From Thiodiazotropha sp040791665 (GTDB taxonomy: Bacteria > Pseudomonadota > Gammaproteobacteria > Chromatiales > Chromatiaceae), in NCBI GenBank assembly GCA_040791665.1, contig JBFNNX010000037.1:62001-126000 (forward strand): DNA of 64,000 bases. The letters are read 5' to 3'. Every line of letters starts with the position of its first letter. Within the stretch, counting starts at the first letter, position 1. The notes under the pieces are model-generated. The model saw nothing but the letters and a program-made list of their open reading frames with translations, was not told the DNA's origin and ran no database searches. Position numbers and translations under genes: made by a program. Positions 8,980 through 18,439 of the stretch are shown in pieces.

Positions 8980-11900
8980 CAGCCTCCTCTGGGGTCTTGA
9001 TCAATACCGGCCGCAGTGGGCCTGTCGATCCTGTATACCAGTCGGCCGAACGGGGCACATTGGCGATCGCATTTTCGTCGGGTTGCCAGGCAACCCAGCC
9101 CGCCTCGGGATCGAACATGTGGAACTCGCCGCTAGTGGGATCCATGGCCACCAGTATTACCCAGCCATTTCCCACCAACTCCTGCAAGGGGGGTTGACGC
9201 TGGTAGATCTCAGTCAGTCTCTCTGTAGAAGCCTCCACCACGGCCAGGAGACGCATGGCTTCATGTATCTCGATCATTTGCCGCGGCAGTCCGGTGCGCA
9301 GGTCTGAGCTGGCACCTTCCATTATCCCGAGAAACCCCGTCACATTGTGGGTGACCTTGGAGCCACAGCCATAATGTTCGTTGTCCACTGTGGAGAAGTA
9401 ATATTCGAGATTGATACCGGCACCTACCGCGCCATTGATCAATAGATGCCGTTCGAGTATTTCGCCGGTTGGATCATGTGAGGCATCGTAGGAGATGAGA
9501 AAGGCTCGCCGGTCGAAAAATGCTCCCCGACTGATGGATCGCCGGCCGATAAAGGCACAGGCGTTGGTGGCATGGCCAAGTTCAGGCCTGACCTGGGAAA
9601 AGTCGAGGGAGCGGCCGAGGACATGCATAAAGGCCTGCTGGGGAGCTGGCTGTTTAGGTGCGGAGGCGAATCGTCTGCATCGTTCCTGGGCGTGCAGATA
9701 ACAGGCCTGTTCACAGGCCTTTGTCAGTTTCTGTTGTGACTGCTGCAGTTCGACCGGGATTTGTTCCAGATCGTACCAATCAATGACATCACCACAGGTA
9801 TCGTGTTCAGCGCCAATAAACCAACTATCCTGCGGGATGGCAATCCCGCGTTCGGCCAGTATGGATCTGACCTCAGGTCGGTTGGCCATCCCGGCAACAA
9901 GGCGTGCATTCGGTCCGCTGAAGCGTCCGGAACATGCACCGCAATTGTATGCCGAAGTATGTGGATTGTTCTGGTTGCGTGAGCCATGACCGATGATGGT
10001 GACCAATGGAGCGAAACCATTGACTAGTCCCATGCTCTTCAACATGGCTTGTACCCGATCCGCCTGTTCGGTATCGGTGAAGCCCAGGCGGGGTGATTCG
10101 ATGGTCGCCTCGGGACTGTCATTCGGAGCACTGTATTCAATGCGGGTTGCTACCGGTTTTTCAAAGCCCTGTTGAAGATAACTCAACAACCGTCCAAAGG
10201 GTCTGGGTGCCAGAATCTTACCGATCAATACACCCAGAGTGGCGGGTGCCGCCATTGCCGTCAACAGACCGGGCAGGAGTGCTCCACGTCGGGTATTTTG
10301 CAGCAGCAGTTGATGGCCTTTTTTCAACAGTTGATGGCGCCGTCGATGCACTTTGCCGGCCTCGATATCGGGGTCAGCCGGCGTTTCCCTGACTTCATGG
10401 ACCGGGATCACGGGGGCGGGGATGACCGGAGCCTGAGGCCCGGCACTAGTGTCATCCAGGCCCCGCCAGTTGTGGGGTACACTAAAGTGTGCAGCGGTGC
10501 CAAGGGTCTCTACCTCGGGATAGATCTCTTCGAGATGCCGGCGCGTACCCTCTTCACGGTCATCCATACAGAAGATCACTTGGGCGGCCGGCCTCTCTTC
10601 CCGATTCGGCCAGGCACCCCGTCCCCGGTTTTTTGCCAGTGCGTTGAGGATCTGGTCCCGATACTGTTTTTCGTAGGCGCGAAGCCAGATAAAACCCATA
10701 CGGTCTTCATCGAGTGCATCAACCGTATCGAAAATCGCCTGGATCTGTTCATAGGTGAGACAACGCACCTCATCACCGCACCAGCCGAGTTGCTGCATCA
10801 GCTGGAACAGAGGCCAGGCGCCCTGGCAGAGTGTCGGTTGAGTATTGTTTTCATAACTGCCGCTGCTTTGACGCCAGGTCCAGATCAATTGGGCAAGATG
10901 TTGCCAGCGTGAGGCAGTATCATCCCCATCCGTTTCTGCCGGGGCATGCACCGCACGTTGGGCGCGGCTGGCCAGGTATTCCGGTAACCGGCTGTTGAAA
11001 AGCGCCTCACGGACAGTGAACTCATCGGCCTGATGGTGAAAATACCAGCGCAACATATCGACACTGGATTCGATGCTGAACAGACGTGCGCAGAGGTTGT
11101 GGGCGTAGATTCTCTCCAGGATCAGCCGCACGGCGAGATAATCGAGCATGTCGATGCGGGCGGAGAGTGATTCATAATCGGGATGTAGATGCCGCCAGAG
11201 TACCATGCCTGACCAACCGGGCAGTTCCAATGCCAACCGCTCCAGGTAGCCTGTCCAGCTGTCCCGCTCCAAACCCAGCCTATGCAGCTCGCTGATGATG
11301 GTTTCCAGCGGATCGTTCTGCAGCAATTCGAGATGCTGTTGCCAACCCTCGATGTTGCGCAATTGCCAGTCGAGATCCTGTTCGACCCGTTCGCACCAGT
11401 AGTGATAAAAACCTTCGGCCGGGGATGGGGGGTGCCAACTTGCCACCCCCTGATCGAGAAAACTCGAGAGATCTCTGATCAACTGGGGACGGATATCTTC
11501 CAACAGGTCGTGACCGGATATGGCGAGTAACAGATCCCTCATGGTCATGTCGCGACCCAAACGACCCAGCAGCTCGTCTAAACGAGTGTTGGCCGTCTGC
11601 TGCATCAGCTGAGTGGTCGTATTCGGCCTCTCCTCACCACCGCGCGCCACATCAAGCATGTCATGCAGAAGTGTTTCGGCCTGCTCCGGGGCCAAATCGA
11701 GCAGCTCCTCCGGGTGAGTGGAGTCGTGTTCCAGGTGCAATACCTGGAGGCAGGCTTCCCACAGGTCGTTCAGCGCGCTCGATTCAGTTGTCAGCCCTCG
11801 TTGCTGGGCATTGCTCAACAGACGATTTCGGCTTGCTTTGGGCAGGTCGGGCCGGAGTCGCTCAAAGACGCGGTTCTCCTCGATCTGCCAATTGAGCTGG

Positions 11901-12286
11901 CAGCCGGACACAGGCTGATAGGGCATGCTCATCACCGCAACGATGATGTCGCCGCGACTGATCGATCCATGCTCCGTATCCGCCAAGAGGCTTTCTGGCT
12001 TCAGGTCCCTCTCTTGTTCGACACAACTGATCAGGTCTGCATGGGATATGCGACCCTGGTGATAGTACTCACGATATTTCTCCAGAGGCAAGAAACCCCG
12101 TGCACCAGTTATCTGACGGGCACTGGCAAGGGCCTGGCCGAAGGGAAGGTGCTGAAAGCCATGCAGGGTATTGTGATGAACGAAATCCCGGATCGGTGCC
12201 TGACTGGGCAGGAGGTGCTGCAGGTGATCGACCGCCGTTCTGATCTGTTCCCGGATATCGCCGCTCTTGCCGTGGTTATCCTTCAT
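8966..12286 (-). CDS. dabA: DabA, zinc-dependent beta-CA-like subunit of the DAB inorganic-carbon transporter (DUF2309/UPF0753)
   Basis: A 1106-residue protein of the DUF2309 family, longer than many homologues. The family zinc site is visible: C573-M-D575-D-R577 in IFCMDDREEG, then H767 (IGHGSR) and C782 (NCGACSG). The 15-residue His-Cys distance equals that described for Halothiobacillus DabA2 (H524/C539). DabA is a membrane-bound beta-carbonic-anhydrase-like protein that works only with DabB to accumulate bicarbonate in the cell. The N-terminal PIRDFVHHNTLHGFQHLPF block is also characteristic. The gene lies 10 bases after a NuoM-like gene and overlaps dabB. All catalytic residues are retained, so it should be functional. 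Confidence 0.93.
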   Translation of the reverse strand: MKDNHGKSGDIREQIRTAVDHLQHLLPSQAPIRDFVHHNTLHGFQHLPFGQALASARQITGARGFLPLEKYREYYHQGRISHADLISCVEQERDLKPESLLADTEHGSISRGDIIVAVMSMPYQPVSGCQLNWQIEENRVFERLRPDLPKASRNRLLSNAQQRGLTTESSALNDLWEACLQVLHLEHDSTHPEELLDLAPEQAETLLHDMLDVARGGEERPNTTTQLMQQTANTRLDELLGRLGRDMTMRDLLLAISGHDLLEDIRPQLIRDLSSFLDQGVASWHPPSPAEGFYHYWCERVEQDLDWQLRNIEGWQQHLELLQNDPLETIISELHRLGLERDSWTGYLERLALELPGWSGMVLWRHLHPDYESLSARIDMLDYLAVRLILERIYAHNLCARLFSIESSVDMLRWYFHHQADEFTVREALFNSRLPEYLASRAQRAVHAPAETDGDDTASRWQHLAQLIWTWRQSSGSYENNTQPTLCQGAWPLFQLMQQLGWCGDEVRCLTYEQIQAIFDTVDALDEDRMGFIWLRAYEKQYRDQILNALAKNRGRGAWPNREERPAAQVIFCMDDREEGTRRHLEEIYPEVETLGTAAHFSVPHNWRGLDDTSAGPQAPVIPAPVIPVHEVRETPADPDIEAGKVHRRRHQLLKKGHQLLLQNTRRGALLPGLLTAMAAPATLGVLIGKILAPRPFGRLLSYLQQGFEKPVATRIEYSAPNDSPEATIESPRLGFTDTEQADRVQAMLKSMGLVNGFAPLVTIIGHGSRNQNNPHTSAYNCGACSGRFSGPNARLVAGMANRPEVRSILAERGIAIPQDSWFIGAEHDTCGDVIDWYDLEQIPVELQQSQQKLTKACEQACYLHAQERCRRFASAPKQPAPQQAFMHVLGRSLDFSQVRPELGHATNACAFIGRRSISRGAFFDRRAFLISYDASHDPTGEILERHLLINGAVGAGINLEYYFSTVDNEHYGCGSKVTHNVTGFLGIMEGASSDLRTGLPRQMIEIHEAMRLLAVVEASTERLTEIYQRQPPLQELVGNGWVILVAMDPTSGEFHMFDPEAGWVAWQPDENAIANVPRSADWYTGSTGPLRPVLIKTPEEADADA

Positions 12287-12296
12287 TTAACCGCCC

Positions 12297-13769
12297 TTAC
12301 AACGCGAACAGGCTTGAGAGTTGAACGGCAGAGGCGTTCACCAAGTCGAGTACTGGACTTGGCATGAATCCGAGCAGCAGGGTACCGGCTGCCAATGTGC
12401 CGGCTGCCAACAGCTCGGCGGGGCGCAGATCCTCCACATTCTGCATGCCGGGACGAACCGGTCCAGTGAACAGCTGACTGATGGTGCGTACCGCGTAGGC
12501 AGCGCTGAGTAACACACCGACAGTCAGCAAAGCGGCGACCCAACCCCAGCGGGCGAATCCACCGATCAATGCGTTCAGCTCCGCGACGAACCCGGCTGTG
12601 CCGGGGAGTGAAACCGCGGCAACGAAGGCAAGGGTCGTGAAAAATGCGAACCTTGGCATGACTCGAACCAGCGAGCTGTAGTCAGTTACCTCACGGGTGT
12701 GGGTGCGTTCGTAGAGTAAGCCGATCAAGAGGAAGAGTGAACCTGCAACCAAGCCATGGGCCACCATCTGCATCAGGGCACCGTGCAGACCCGCCAGATT
12801 GAGGGCGGCAATGCCGAGTAACACGACTCCCATGTGGCTGACCGATGAGTAGGCGATCATCGCTTTGAGGTCGCTGTGTCTCCAGGCAAGAAGACCACCG
12901 TAGATCAGGCTGACAAAGGCAAGTGTGGCGAGGATGTCCTGGAGCGCCAGTACGGCATCCGGCAGCATACCCGCTGCGCGGATCAGTCCGTATGATCCCA
13001 TTTTCAACAAGATACCCGAGAGGAGTATAGAGATCGGGCTCGGTGCCTCGACATGGGCCAGCGGGAGCCAGCCGTGGAGAGGAAAGATAGGCATCTTTAC
13101 CCCGAAACCGACCAGAAATCCGAGAAAAATCAGTATCTGGGTGTGCTGAGGCAGGGTACGTCCGCTTTCCGCCATGGCGGACATGGCGAAGCTGTGCCCC
13201 GGTACGGCGTCAAACAGTACCAGCAGGCTTATCAACATGAAAACCGAACCGCCCATGGTGTAGAGGACGAAGTTCAATGCCGCCCCGTGCCGATTCTTAC
13301 CCCCCCAGCGGTCGATAAGGAAGAACAGCGGGATCAGGGTCAACTCCCAAAACACATAAAACAGCGACCAGTCCTGCGCCATGAAGACACCGAGCATGGC
13401 CGACTCGAGCAACAGCACAAGAATGTAGTAGCCCTTGACCCGCTCGTGAATTGCGGTAGAGGCGAGCAGCGCCACCAGGCTCAACAGGGTAGCCAACAAC
13501 ACCATGGGGTAGGAGAAGCCATCCAGGCCCAGGGCAAAGGAGGTACCGAGACGGGTATTCCACTCCGTTTGGTGAAAAAACTGCAAGCCCGCCTGGTTGT
13601 AATCGAAGTCGCCGATATAGGCCCATGAGAGTGCGAACGTCACCGCCGATGCAAACAGGGCGGTTGCGCGTATGGCCCAGCTCGCATCACGGGGCAGGAA
13701 TGTGATAGCGAGTGCACCAACGAACGGTGTCAGGAGAAGATAACTCAGATCAGGCATGAAAATATACAC
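12297..13769 (-). CDS. NuoM-like membrane subunit upstream of dabA
   Basis: A 490-residue, roughly 14-helix protein of the proton-channel family. It keeps the TM5 glutamate (FYVFWELTLIPLFF), the TM7 lysine (VKMPIFPLHGWLPLAH) and the following ILLKMGSYGLIRA lysine, so it looks competent for proton conduction. It ends 10 bases before dabA and follows sulP by 48 bases. With the two NuoM-like genes at the other end of the operon, this gives four proton-channel-type proteins (including DabB) to one DabA. The stoichiometry and partner of each are unknown. It could be an additional DabB-like partner or part of an Mrp-like complex. Confidence 0.86.
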   Translation of the reverse strand: MYIFMPDLSYLLLTPFVGALAITFLPRDASWAIRATALFASAVTFALSWAYIGDFDYNQAGLQFFHQTEWNTRLGTSFALGLDGFSYPMVLLATLLSLVALLASTAIHERVKGYYILVLLLESAMLGVFMAQDWSLFYVFWELTLIPLFFLIDRWGGKNRHGAALNFVLYTMGGSVFMLISLLVLFDAVPGHSFAMSAMAESGRTLPQHTQILIFLGFLVGFGVKMPIFPLHGWLPLAHVEAPSPISILLSGILLKMGSYGLIRAAGMLPDAVLALQDILATLAFVSLIYGGLLAWRHSDLKAMIAYSSVSHMGVVLLGIAALNLAGLHGALMQMVAHGLVAGSLFLLIGLLYERTHTREVTDYSSLVRVMPRFAFFTTLAFVAAVSLPGTAGFVAELNALIGGFARWGWVAALLTVGVLLSAAYAVRTISQLFTGPVRPGMQNVEDLRPAELLAAGTLAAGTLLLGFMPSPVLDLVNASAVQLSSLFAL

Positions 13770-13817
13770 GCCCGGCGCAATATTTTTGCCGAGCGGCTGC
13801 TTGCTGCATCATCGTAT

Positions 13818-15584
13818 TCAGTCCTTGTTTACGCCTATCGGGGAGCGCAGCGGACAATTCTCCCTGTCGTAGGAGTCGCCCAGTTGGTTCCAGACATAAT
13901 TCAGAGCCAGGCCGATGCGGGAGTAGAAGGTGGCGTCACCCATTTTATCCTTCAGCCCGGTTCGTCGAATGGTGTCCATGAACTGTTTCTTCATGCGAGC
14001 AATGACAAGGGTGATTCCCTGCGCCTGCAACCGCTCCCACAAGTGGTGCAGCACCTCTTCACCGGTTGCGTCGATCTGATTGATACCTTCTCCATCCAGA
14101 ATGATGTATTTCAACTCCGGATTGGTGGCGACCACGCCAAGTATCTTGGTTTCGAAATAACCCGCGCTGGCAAAATAGAGCGAGCCGTCGAAACGCACCA
14201 CGGAGATAACCGGGCTGGTCGGTAGGTGGCGTACACGGATATCGCGCATCGTGCCGTCCTTATAGCGGGAGAGCTGGGCGAAGCGTGGCCGCATGGTGCG
14301 CCACAGGAAGAGTCCAAGCGAGAGGAGTACGCCGATGATGATGCCTTTGTCGAGATGGGGTGCGAATACCAGGGTCAAAACAAAGGTGATCACCGCAACG
14401 ATCGCATCATGGGGCTGGGCCTTCCAGGCATGGATGATCGGATCGATCTTGATCAGATTGATGACCGCCATGATGATCACGGCTGCCAGGGTGGCCTGTG
14501 GCAGGTGATAGAGCAGCGGGGTCAGGAAAATCAGGGTGATCATGACCACCAGACCGGTGACGATTGAGGAGAACCCCGTGATGGCGCCGGCGTTGATATT
14601 CACCGCGGAACGGGAAAATGAACCTGAGACCGGATAACCGGAGAACATGCTGGCGACCACATTGGAGAGACCCTGGCCGATGAGTTCCTGATTGGCGTTC
14701 AACCGCTGCCGGGTACGTGCGGCCATTGCCTTGGCGATGGAGATGGCCTCCATGAAACCGATCAGGGAAATGGTGATGGCGGCGGGAATCAGTTGCCACA
14801 CGGTCTTTATGTCAAAAACCGGCAGCGCCAGCGCAGGCAGGCCTTTTGGTATGTCGCCTACCACTTTACCGCCCGCCTCATTAAAGCCCGCAAGCCAGGC
14901 GATCAGTGTGGTAATGACAACCGCGATCAAAACACCGGGAAGGTTGGGGGCGTAACGACGGATACCCCACATAATGCCAAATGCCAGAATCGCCATGCCA
15001 AGGGTCGAGCCGTGGGTACTGTCCACGGCCGCCAATATGGTATTCCAAACGGTTTCATAATGGTGGGCCTCCCGCTCCACGGAGACACCGAATACCTTAC
15101 CCAGTTGGGAGGTTGCGATAATCAGGGCGCCGGCATTGGTGAAGCCGACCACGACGGGGTGGGAGAGGAAGTCGACCAGTACGCCGAGCTTGAACAGGCC
15201 AAGAAACATCTGGAATACACCGACCATAAAGGCCAACAGCAATGCATAGGCAAGATATGTGTCGGGGGAGGTGGCAAGGGGTTCAAGTGCCGCTGCCGTC
15301 ATCAGCGACACCACGGCTACCGGACCGGTGGCCAATTGCCGCGAAGAGCCGAAGAAGGCGGCAACCATCGGGGGAAGAAAAGAGGCATAGAGGCCGTAGT
15401 AGACAGGTAAACCTGCAAGCTGAGCATAGGCCATGGATTGAGGCACCAGTACCAGGGCGACGGTAATACCGGCGATGATATCGGCTCTTATCGTCTCTTT
15501 GTCCTTAATTTCTCCGATCCAACCCAGAAACGGGATAAAGGCCCCTTTCCAGCCCGCCATCAGACTCTGTATATGCTCCCACAT
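13818..15584 (-). CDS. SulP-family anion transporter with STAS domain, likely bicarbonate uptake
   Basis: A 588-residue SLC26/SulP protein. The first transmembrane block contains VALVLVPQSMAYAQLAGLP, the family signature, at about residues 42-60. Around ten further helices run to about residue 430. A C-terminal STAS domain (about residues 445-560, with ILDGEGINQIDATG) follows. SulP proteins move sulfate, bicarbonate or other anions; BicA-type members are sodium-dependent bicarbonate importers. It is the first gene of the minus-strand operon leading into dabA and dabB, which favours bicarbonate as substrate. This is inference from context, and sulfate remains possible. The operon promoter should lie in the gap 15585-15846. 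Confidence 0.87.
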   Translation of the reverse strand: MWEHIQSLMAGWKGAFIPFLGWIGEIKDKETIRADIIAGITVALVLVPQSMAYAQLAGLPVYYGLYASFLPPMVAAFFGSSRQLATGPVAVVSLMTAAALEPLATSPDTYLAYALLLAFMVGVFQMFLGLFKLGVLVDFLSHPVVVGFTNAGALIIATSQLGKVFGVSVEREAHHYETVWNTILAAVDSTHGSTLGMAILAFGIMWGIRRYAPNLPGVLIAVVITTLIAWLAGFNEAGGKVVGDIPKGLPALALPVFDIKTVWQLIPAAITISLIGFMEAISIAKAMAARTRQRLNANQELIGQGLSNVVASMFSGYPVSGSFSRSAVNINAGAITGFSSIVTGLVVMITLIFLTPLLYHLPQATLAAVIIMAVINLIKIDPIIHAWKAQPHDAIVAVITFVLTLVFAPHLDKGIIIGVLLSLGLFLWRTMRPRFAQLSRYKDGTMRDIRVRHLPTSPVISVVRFDGSLYFASAGYFETKILGVVATNPELKYIILDGEGINQIDATGEEVLHHLWERLQAQGITLVIARMKKQFMDTIRRTGLKDKMGDATFYSRIGLALNYVWNQLGDSYDRENCPLRSPIGVNKD

Positions 15585-15846
15585 GATCGTTTTTCACCTA
15601 ATGGAGTTAGGTGCTTACCGGTTGCTCTTTACGACTTTTATCGCGACGAATTAGATTGCGGCAATGCCACTGCTTGGACGCCGCCGAGACCTCGTATTAA
15701 CGTGTCTACGGACGTATGATCGAACTTCTTAGTAAGCTATGATTTTTTTACCTGGATCATCGATTCAGGCCCCACCCAAGACCGCTTGCCGGTCTATATT
15801 AAAACATGCTAATACTAAAGGATATCCATTGAAATTGAAAGTGGAA

Positions 15847-16191
15847 TCACACTTTTGTCGTGCCGTGCAATTCGGCGACAAGCTTAACAATGCGTTGCGG
15901 ACAGATTTTTGCATTGCCGCATAAACAGTCTTCTTCCACTCTTTTCAGAACCGATGCAAGTTTGTTTTTTTCACGCTTGGAAAGGGTGACCATCTGCCCG
16001 GATGAGTCATTGAGAGTGCGCAGAGTCAACTGGTGTGATTGATCGGTGATTTGGCAGAATATTGTCGCTATGAGATGCTCTTTTTGCGTTGAAGCATCGA
16101 TGGGGACTTGAATAGTAAATCCACTATCTCCGTTGTCAGAGGAGAGCAGATTACACATTTCACAGTGAATCCGATATTCACTGAAACGCAT
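15847..16191 (-). CDS. uncharacterised 114-aa cysteine-containing protein
   Basis: I do not recognise the family. The protein is soluble, without signal peptide or membrane segment. It has a CEMC pair near residue 10 and a CLCGNAKICP cluster near residue 90, which could bind a metal or form disulfides. The middle (residues 25-75) looks like a small beta-rich domain. It lies upstream of the sulP-dab operon on the same strand, about 260 bases away, and divergent from the histidine kinase gene. It may belong to either neighbourhood. The coding probability is supported by length, a start preceded by AGGAGG and AT content like the flanks. Confidence 0.6.
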   Translation of the reverse strand: MRFSEYRIHCEMCNLLSSDNGDSGFTIQVPIDASTQKEHLIATIFCQITDQSHQLTLRTLNDSSGQMVTLSKREKNKLASVLKRVEEDCLCGNAKICPQRIVKLVAELHGTTKV

Positions 16192-16510
16192 CTGTCACTA
16201 CCTCCTGAGATTCAGTGAGCTGAATCGATTGTTGAACTTTATTTCCTTCCTACCCCTAAATATATACCCATAAAAGCCTAGCTGCAGCAGTTTGAATCAT
16301 TACCCATCACCGGTACCGGTATTTCAGTTTCTTGTTTCTCCCATTTTCAATCACTTGCGGCAATAAAATTAGCCGGAGATTCCTTTTTTAGTTAATGAAT
16401 TCAGGAAACTGCCGATGACATAGCAAGTACGCTGCATCATGCCGGTCTGATACCGGGTTCATTGAACAGCGGTAGTCATCCGGTGCCGATTGGGATTCTG
16501 AGTCAAATAC
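16192..16510. other. 319-base divergent intergenic region
   Basis: The gap lies between the small cysteine-containing protein (-) and the hybrid kinase (+). It contains a perfect 12-base palindrome, ACCGGTACCGGT at 16309-16320, that could be a regulator site, plus AT-rich stretches suitable for promoters. No gene or terminator was recognised. Confidence 0.35.
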
Positions 16511-18388
16511 ATGTCCGTCCTCTCTAACGAGTTGCCATTTCTTTCACGCCCTAGGATCGACGAAATCGGCGAGGCACGCATGCGGCAGATAGAGTGTCAT
16601 GCGAATCGGGAGATGGCGAGGCGATCGATGCCGGGGGGCGTCGTCTACATCATCGCTATCCTGGTGGTTGGATATACGACCGACGTTGCCTCCGAGCATA
16701 CTGTGCTGTTTTGGTTGTTCACCGGCCTTTTATTGCTCACAGGCGTGACCCGGCTTGTTTCCGGTAACCTGGTTACACGTGGGAATGACGGTTCAGAAGC
16801 CGTGCCTTTCAAGATTTTGGCCGGCAGCGTGGTGGTCAATGCTGTTGTTTGGGGCTGTTTCGTTGCCGTCCTGGTGATGATCTATGAGACGGATTGGCCG
16901 GCATATCTGACCCTTTTCTTCACCGCGGGGATAGCGACCGGCGTCATGGCCAGCTTTTGCGTGCGCCGGGGTGTGGGAAGGATCTCGTTGGTTGCGATGC
17001 TGCTGCCTATAAGTATGGCGAATGCATCGCTCATGAATATGCAGGGCTATGCCCTGGTATTTGCCTCATTGGCATTTCTCGCCTATATGCTGGCGCAACT
17101 GAATTACTGGCATCGTGAGTATTGGAGAGCTTTGCTTAACACGCATTTGGCGGAAGTCAGGTCGCAGGAATTGGAACAGGCAAGGGATGAAGCAGAGTCC
17201 GCGGCACGGGCTAAATCGGAGTTTCTCGCAAATATGAGCCATGAGATACGTACCCCCATGAACGGTATCCTGGGTATGCTTGAATTGGTATCTGACAGCG
17301 GTTTGGATGAGAAGAGGCGACGATACCTCAAAACCGCGCGCAGTTCGGCAAGATCACTGCTGATTTTGATCAACGACATACTGGATTTCTCAAAAATCGA
17401 TGCCGGTCAGTTAGGGCTCGAGTCGGAAGTTGTCGATCTGCACCAGTTACTGGATGAGATCGTTGATCTTTTTTCTGTGCAGGCGGAACGTCTGTCCATT
17501 GGCTTGAGTTGCAACACCTCGCCCGAAGCGCCTCGATTCGTATATGGTGATCCGGTCAGGCTAAGGCAGGTTTTAACCAACTTGGTGGGCAATGCCATTA
17601 AGTTTACCGAACACGGCGGCGTGGAGATCCATATGACCTATGAGGATGAGTCGCACCGTTTTTCAGTGAAGGACAGCGGCATCGGGATAGCCCCTGAAGC
17701 CATGGAGAGACTGTTTCGCGCATTCACTCAAGCCGATAGTTCCACGACACGAAAGTATGGCGGTACCGGGCTTGGTCTTATCATCTCACAACGCATCGTT
17801 GAATTAATGGGCTCGTCTTTGGAGATGAAAAGCCAACCGGGAGCGGGGACAACGGTTGGCTTTCGTTTGCGCTTGCCAACGGCCGATGAACCGTGTGATA
17901 CGGCATGTATGGCGGACAATGGCCGGCAGAGTGGGGCCGAGCGACGCCTGGTCGACAGTGATAGAGGTATTGCGCTCGACGACATGCCGGATGGAGTGCG
18001 GATACTCCTGGTGGAGGATAATCCGATAAATCAGGAGTTGTGCGAAGCCATGCTTGAGGAGTTGGATGTGGTTGGCGCGTTGGCTGAAGATGGCGCTATT
18101 GCCCTTAAAATGCTTGCTGAATCCCACTACGATCTAGTGCTGATGGATTGCCAGATGCCCGAGATGGATGGGTACGAGGCAACCCGCATATGGCGCGACC
18201 GGGAAAAACGGTATGACAAGAGAAGATTGCCGATCATAGCCTTGACCGCAAATGCCTTGGAGGGTGACCGGGAACGCTGTCTCGCGGCCGGTATGGATGA
18301 CTATTTGAGCAAGCCTTATACCAAAGAGGTGCTACGGGAAAAATTGCTGACGTGGCTAAGCTACGCCAGGCAGCATGAGATTGACTGA
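16511..18388 (+). CDS. hybrid sensor histidine kinase/response regulator
   Basis: A 625-residue membrane kinase. About six helices lie between residues 42 and 195 with only short loops, so the sensing part is mostly within the membrane. A short coiled coil (about 205-235) leads into the HisKA domain with the phospho-accepting His244 (NMSHEIRTPMNG). The HATPase domain follows, with GNAIKFTEHGG and GGTGLGL boxes. A C-terminal receiver domain starts at ILLVEDNPINQ, with phospho-acceptor Asp546 in LVLMDCQMPEMDG. It resembles BarA-like or LuxQ-like hybrids. No separate Hpt or response regulator gene is adjacent, so its output partner is elsewhere. The signal is unknown. Confidence 0.9.
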   Translation: MSVLSNELPFLSRPRIDEIGEARMRQIECHANREMARRSMPGGVVYIIAILVVGYTTDVASEHTVLFWLFTGLLLLTGVTRLVSGNLVTRGNDGSEAVPFKILAGSVVVNAVVWGCFVAVLVMIYETDWPAYLTLFFTAGIATGVMASFCVRRGVGRISLVAMLLPISMANASLMNMQGYALVFASLAFLAYMLAQLNYWHREYWRALLNTHLAEVRSQELEQARDEAESAARAKSEFLANMSHEIRTPMNGILGMLELVSDSGLDEKRRRYLKTARSSARSLLILINDILDFSKIDAGQLGLESEVVDLHQLLDEIVDLFSVQAERLSIGLSCNTSPEAPRFVYGDPVRLRQVLTNLVGNAIKFTEHGGVEIHMTYEDESHRFSVKDSGIGIAPEAMERLFRAFTQADSSTTRKYGGTGLGLIISQRIVELMGSSLEMKSQPGAGTTVGFRLRLPTADEPCDTACMADNGRQSGAERRLVDSDRGIALDDMPDGVRILLVEDNPINQELCEAMLEELDVVGALAEDGAIALKMLAESHYDLVLMDCQMPEMDGYEATRIWRDREKRYDKRRLPIIALTANALEGDRERCLAAGMDDYLSKPYTKEVLREKLLTWLSYARQHEID

Positions 18389-18439
18389 GCACGACTCGAT
18401 ACGCTGATACGGAATTTGAAACCTGTGCCCGTCCGGGTG

